DNA of 38,163 bases from JAGNZR01 sp051646055 (GTDB lineage Bacteria > Fusobacteriota > Fusobacteriia > Fusobacteriales > Fusobacteriaceae): the NCBI GenBank assembly GCA_051646055.1, contig JBOFCM010000200.1, positions 1-38,163 on the forward strand, given 5' to 3'. A model generated the notes under the pieces. That model was not told the DNA's origin. It made no database searches and saw only the letters and a list, made by a program, of their open reading frames with translations. The position numbers and the translations under genes were made by a program. This document shows, one piece after another, positions 34,804-38,163 of the stretch (position 1 is its first letter; every line of letters starts with the position of its first letter).

Positions 34804-36234
34804 TTAGGCTGCTGATTTTGATCTCTTTTTATTTTCTAATACATCAAATAAAACTTGTAGCATAAAGATTACTATCAACGAGTAGTTTATACCTTTTCCA
34901 ACTACTCCAACTGCCCCAAGTAAAATCAGTGATAAAAGTTGAATTCCAAGATATTTAACTCCTATCATCCAAGCTGAAAACAGTGGGAATGAAATCTCTC
35001 CATTATTTGTAATCTCATTTTTTATATCCTCTTTATCCCAAACAAATCCAATGAATACACAAAGTAATAACCCTCCAACTGGAAGTAAGATATTATCTGT
35101 TAAGTATCCTAAGAAATCAAAGAAGTTCATTCCAAAGAATACATTTAATTCTGCCATTGGTCCAAACGAATGTGAGTTTGGAATTGCAAATCCTGCTATT
35201 AAAGCACTTACTAAAACTGTTGCTTTCTTTCTATCTAATTTCATTTGATCCACAACAAACGATACTACAACCTCTAATAAAGAGATAGTTGATGTAAGTG
35301 CAGCAAATAAAACTAACACGAAGAATATGATTCCAAAGATATTTCCAAAAGGCATTGAAGCAAATACTTTTGGTAAAGTTATAAATATTAATCCTGGTCC
35401 AGCTGTTGGCTCTAATCCAAATGAGAAAACTGCTGGTAGGATGGCAAGTCCTGCTAATAAAGCAATCAGTGTATCTAGTATTGGGATACAGAACGCACTT
35501 TTTACAAGGTTCGTATCCTTAGGTAAGTAACTACCATAAGTTATCATGGCACCCATACCTAAACTTAGTGAGAAAAATACCTGTCCTAAAGCTGCAATTA
35601 CAACTGAAGGAGTTATCTGTGAGAAATCAGGCTTAAGGAAATATTTAATTCCTTCCATCGCATTTGGAAGTGTTACTGATCTTGCAACAATAACTAACAT
35701 AAATACAAATAATACTGGCATCATTATTTTACTTGCTTTTTCAATTCCACCAGACACACCTTTTAAAACAATTAATGCCGTTACAATTACTACAATGAAG
35801 CTATATACTATAGGTGAAGTTCCAGACGAAATAAAGTTTCCGAATGTCGTCACTGGATCCTCTGTTAACCCCCCTCTAATAAACATACCGATATATTTTA
35901 CAATCCATCCTGCGATAACTACATAGTAAGAATAGATAATAAAACAACATAAAATTCCAAATATTCCTACAAATCCCCAACCTTTTTTAATGTTGTTATA
36001 TGAACCGAAGGCATCCGATTTTCCTCTTCTACCTATAGCCATCTCCCCTAGCATTAAAGAAAATCCTAATATTACTATCAGTGATAGATAAACCAATACA
36101 AATGCTCCTCCACCGTTCTTTCCTGCTAAATAAGGAAACTTCCATAAATTTCCAAGCCCAATAGCTGACCCTGCAGCTGCCAATACAAATCCTACACTCG
36201 ATCCCCAATTACCTCTTTCGTTACTCATAATCAT
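34804..36234 (-). CDS. NSS-family Na+-dependent amino-acid transporter
   Basis: 476 residues, a sodium:neurotransmitter symporter (SLC6/LeuT fold) with the N-terminal signature 'RGNWGSSVGFVLAAAGSAIGLGNLWKFPYLAGKNGGGAF', seen in pieces RGNWGSSVGFVLAAAGSAIG and LGNLWKFPYLAGKNGGGAF, the sodium and substrate sites. About eleven or twelve helices follow, with 'FFSLSLGMGAMITYGSYL' in the middle. Bacterial members import amino acids such as tryptophan, tyrosine or leucine. The start is ATG 36234, five bases from AAGGA; GTG 36237 and ATG 36228 are less well spaced. An amino-acid importer fits the amino-acid fermenting life style. Confidence 0.92.
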   Translation of the reverse strand: MIMSNERGNWGSSVGFVLAAAGSAIGLGNLWKFPYLAGKNGGGAFVLVYLSLIVILGFSLMLGEMAIGRRGKSDAFGSYNNIKKGWGFVGIFGILCCFIIYSYYVVIAGWIVKYIGMFIRGGLTEDPVTTFGNFISSGTSPIVYSFIVVIVTALIVLKGVSGGIEKASKIMMPVLFVFMLVIVARSVTLPNAMEGIKYFLKPDFSQITPSVVIAALGQVFFSLSLGMGAMITYGSYLPKDTNLVKSAFCIPILDTLIALLAGLAILPAVFSFGLEPTAGPGLIFITLPKVFASMPFGNIFGIIFFVLVLFAALTSTISLLEVVVSFVVDQMKLDRKKATVLVSALIAGFAIPNSHSFGPMAELNVFFGMNFFDFLGYLTDNILLPVGGLLLCVFIGFVWDKEDIKNEITNNGEISFPLFSAWMIGVKYLGIQLLSLILLGAVGVVGKGINYSLIVIFMLQVLFDVLENKKRSKSAA

Positions 36235-36271
36235 CACCGTCCTTTTTGAAAATTAATTTTTATTTTCAAGA

Positions 36272-36300
36272 ATAATAACACATAAAAAAATAAAACACAA
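36272..36300 (-). promoter_or_regulatory. Promoter of NSS transporter gene
   Basis: Minus strand: -35 TTGTGT (36295-36300), 17-base spacer, -10 TATTAT (36272-36277). Confidence 0.55.
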
Positions 36301-36315
36301 CACTTTTTTTACTAA

Positions 36316-36378
36316 TTTTTAGTACTTTTGTGCATTGTAAAAGAACTTTAATAAAATAAAATACTTTTGTACTAAAAA
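36316..36378. repeat. Inverted repeat between divergent transporter genes
   Basis: TTTTTAGTAC (36316-36325) and its exact complement GTACTAAAAA (36369-36378) are 43 bases apart, between the two divergent promoters. They could be paired sites for a regulator of one or both transporters. Confidence 0.4.
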
Positions 36379-36406
36379 ATAAAACATTCGAACTGTCTTT
36401 TTAGAG

Positions 36407-36436
36407 TTGACACTTTGTATAAATCCATAGTATACT
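36407..36436 (+). promoter_or_regulatory. Promoter of YfcC-family transporter gene
   Basis: -35 TTGACA (36407-36412), 18-base spacer, -10 TATACT (36431-36436). Confidence 0.75.
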
Positions 36437-36483
36437 TTTTCTTAAAAACATAAAGCTATACATAATTTTTTAGGAGGATAGAA

Positions 36484-37983
36484 ATGAAGAAAAAAATCAG
36501 AATACCTGATACCTATGTCATTATCTTTTTCGTGGTTATATTTGCTGCTATACTGACTTACCTTATCCCAGTTGGAAGCTTTACTATGGAAAAAATTCAA
36601 TATGCTACTGAAGCTGGAATGAAAACTAGAACAGTTCCTGTTCCTGGAAGTTTCGCTTACGCTTTAGATGAGCTTGGAAAACCACTTGTTAAAGGTGTTC
36701 CTATTTTTGCTGCTGGTGGAGATATGAGTATAACTAACTATATATTCGAAGGTCTTGTTAGTGGAGATAAGTGGGGAACTGCTGTTGGAATTATCGCTTT
36801 CATCCTAATTACAGGTGGAGCTTTCGGTATTATTTTAAAAACCAAAGCTGTTGAAGCTGGTATTTTAAATATGATTAAAAAGACAAAAGGATCTGAGATA
36901 CTATTGATTCCTTTAGTATTCCTTCTGTTCTCCCTTGGTGGAGCTGTGTTTGGTATGGGAGAGGAAGCTATCCCATTTGCCATGATTCTAATCCCTATCG
37001 TTGTTGGTATGGGATATGACTCTATCACTGGTATTTTTATGTGCTACATCTCAACTCAAATTGGATTTGCTACATCTTGGATGAATCCATTCAGTGTGGC
37101 TATAGCTCAAGGAGTTGCAGGAGTTCCTGTGCTTTCTGGTGCTATGTTTAGAATCGCTATGTGGGTATTCTTCACAATGTTTGGAATTGTTTATACTATG
37201 AACTACGCTAAAAAAGTTAAAGCTAACCCTGAGTTATCAATCTCTTATGAGACTGATAAATTCTTTAGAGATGACTTCAAAGTTGATGAAGCAGAGGATT
37301 TAGAATTCAAGTTTGGACATAAATTAGTATTCTTAACTATATTCTTAGGGATGTCTTGGATTATTTGGGGAGTTGTACTTCATGGTTACTATCTTCCTGA
37401 AATCGCTGCTCAATTCACAATTATGGGTATTATCTCTGGAATAATCGGAGTTATATTCAATTTAAACAACATGACAGTTAATGATATAGCTACATCTTTC
37501 AGAAAAGGAGCAGAGGAGTTAATTGGAGCTGCCTTAGTTGTTGGTATGGCAAAAGGAATCGTACTAGTTTTAGGTGGAGTAGATGCAGGAACACCTACAG
37601 TTTTAAACACTGTTCTTAACTCTGTAGCTGGAATTCTGAGTCACCTACACGCTTCTTTATCAGCGATAGCGATGTACTTCTTCCAATCTGTATTCAACTT
37701 CTTCGTTGTATCTGGATCTGGACAAGCTGCACTTACGATGCCAATCATGGCACCACTTGCTGACTTAGTTGGAGTTCCTAGACAGGTTGCTGTGCTTGCT
37801 TTCCAATTGGGAGATGGATTTACAAATATGTTCGTTCCAACTTCTGGAATTCTGATGGCGATTTTAGGAATTGCTAAGATTGAGTGGGGAGTTTGGGCAA
37901 AGTTACAAATTAAGTTCCAAGGAGTTTTATTCCTTTTAGGTTCAATCTTCATGGTAATTGGAGTTCTAATCAATCTTCAGTAA
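36484..37983 (+). CDS. YfcC-family (ArcD-like) membrane transporter
   Basis: 499 residues with about twelve hydrophobic helices. It fits the YfcC/C4-dicarboxylate anaerobic carrier-like family: 'IPDTYVIIFFVVIFAAILTYLIPVGSF' seen as IPDTYVIIFFVVIFAAILTY, 'FGMGEEAIPFAMILIPIVVGMGYD', 'GFATSWMNPFSVAIAQGVAGVP', 'VSGSGQAALTMPIMAPLADLVG' and 'QLGDGFTNMFVPTSG'. Members are thought to move basic or other amino acids, peptides or dicarboxylates; substrates are rarely proven. AGGAGG precedes the ATG. No terminator follows before the next promoter at 38005. Confidence 0.9.
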   Translation: MKKKIRIPDTYVIIFFVVIFAAILTYLIPVGSFTMEKIQYATEAGMKTRTVPVPGSFAYALDELGKPLVKGVPIFAAGGDMSITNYIFEGLVSGDKWGTAVGIIAFILITGGAFGIILKTKAVEAGILNMIKKTKGSEILLIPLVFLLFSLGGAVFGMGEEAIPFAMILIPIVVGMGYDSITGIFMCYISTQIGFATSWMNPFSVAIAQGVAGVPVLSGAMFRIAMWVFFTMFGIVYTMNYAKKVKANPELSISYETDKFFRDDFKVDEAEDLEFKFGHKLVFLTIFLGMSWIIWGVVLHGYYLPEIAAQFTIMGIISGIIGVIFNLNNMTVNDIATSFRKGAEELIGAALVVGMAKGIVLVLGGVDAGTPTVLNTVLNSVAGILSHLHASLSAIAMYFFQSVFNFFVVSGSGQAALTMPIMAPLADLVGVPRQVAVLAFQLGDGFTNMFVPTSGILMAILGIAKIEWGVWAKLQIKFQGVLFLLGSIFMVIGVLINLQ

Positions 37984-38004
37984 GTTAATATTTTGTAAAA
38001 AAAA

Positions 38005-38034
38005 TTGACAACTAGAGTGATTATATAGTATACT
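38005..38034 (+). promoter_or_regulatory. Promoter of structured RNA at right edge
   Basis: -35 TTGACA (38005-38010), 18-base spacer, -10 TATACT (38029-38034). Transcription would start near 38041. Confidence 0.8.
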
Positions 38035-38040
38035 CACATC

Positions 38041-38163
38041 TAATAAAACAAAATAGAGGTTAGTTCACTTCCATATACGGAGCCTAAGGCCGACGGCGTA
38101 GATGTTATGATCCTGTGAATTAAGTATTGTGACGCTGCCATAACAATACGCTTATTAACTTAG
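38041..38163 (+). ncRNA. Structured leader or small RNA of unknown class, cut by window end
   Basis: After the promoter the DNA becomes more GC-rich and has no reading frame with a ribosome site. Possible pairings: TTAGTTCAC (38060-38068) with GTGAATTAA (38115-38123); GTATTGT (38124-38130) with ACAATAC (38143-38149), whose loop ACGCTG (38132-38137) can pair with upstream CGGCGT (38094-38099) as a pseudoknot; and, as an alternative, TGTTATG (38103-38109) with CATAACA (38139-38145). The alternatives exclude each other in part, as in a switch. It is not a match to the lysine, Mg2+ (M-box), TPP, cobalamin, SAM-I or purine riboswitch cores as I know them. The gene it controls, if any, is outside the window. 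Confidence 0.5.

Noticed and set aside
35546..35926. 126-codon open frame on the + strand opposite the NSS transporter
   Set aside because: It is antisense to a clear membrane protein gene, lacks a ribosome site and has a low-complexity Ile/Pro/Thr-rich translation typical of a shadow frame.
38041..38163. Lysine riboswitch or Mg2+ M-box at the right edge, suggested by ATAGAGGT and CCATATACGGAGCC
   Set aside because: The later conserved cores of these classes are absent from the visible part, so the likeness is only in short strings.
1..38163. CRISPR arrays, insertion sequences, tRNA and rRNA genes
   Set aside because: I looked for regularly spaced repeats, transposase-like products, terminal inverted repeats and tRNA-like GGTTCGA segments and found none.

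Overview
The window looks like chromosomal DNA from a Gram-negative, strongly AT-rich anaerobe, most probably a member of the Fusobacteriota such as Cetobacterium or a relative. The reasons are the very low GC content, strong Shine-Dalgarno sites, outer-membrane beta-barrel proteins with short 'MKK-LLLL-F-LG-LAFA' signal peptides, a lipopolysaccharide-type family 9 glycosyltransferase, and amino-acid fermentation genes. The genus is inferred from gene content and style; no rRNA is present. I see no tRNA, rRNA, CRISPR array, transposase or phage gene.

Layout. (1) 1-4.8 kb: the 5' part of a family 9 glycosyltransferase gene (-), a membrane GGDEF/EAL protein with two periplasmic solute-binding domains (+), and a small beta-barrel protein that seems to start at ATT (+). 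(2) 4.8-12.6 kb: an unusual cluster of three paralogous NCS2-like permeases and two paralogous RibD-C/DHFR-fold reductases in two (-) units, with a LacI-family regulator gene on (+) between them. One unit has a perfect LacI-type operator just after its promoter. The other has a ~150-nt leader that can fold as an H-type pseudoknot followed by mutually exclusive antiterminator and terminator, so it is a riboswitch candidate. (3) 12.6-18.6 kb: a PTS operon (-) for a beta-linked, probably amino-sugar disaccharide: IIB, IIC, IIA, MupG-like 6-phosphomuramidase, BadF-type sugar kinase, GH4 phospho-glycosidase and an RpiR regulator. Divergent from it (18.9-20.9 kb) are a porin-like protein and a secreted lysozyme-like protein. 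Together they suggest scavenging of peptidoglycan- or chitin-derived sugars.

(4) 20.9-22.6 kb: UV damage endonuclease (uvsE) and a beta-barrel protein. (5) 22.7-28.4 kb: a seven-gene (-) operon for fermenting branched-chain amino acids: leucine dehydrogenase, phosphate butyryltransferase, a four-subunit 2-oxoacid:ferredoxin oxidoreductase and butyrate kinase. It would convert leucine, valine or isoleucine to branched-chain fatty acids with ATP and reduced ferredoxin. (6) 28.7-34.7 kb: a small GlsB/YeaQ-type membrane protein and a 1890-residue repeat/beta-barrel surface protein. (7) 34.8-38.1 kb: divergent NSS-family and YfcC-family transporters, then a strong promoter and the start of a structured RNA cut by the window end.

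The most interesting parts are the permease/reductase cluster with its two modes of control, the pseudoknot leader, the ATT start, and the unidentified structured RNA at the right edge.
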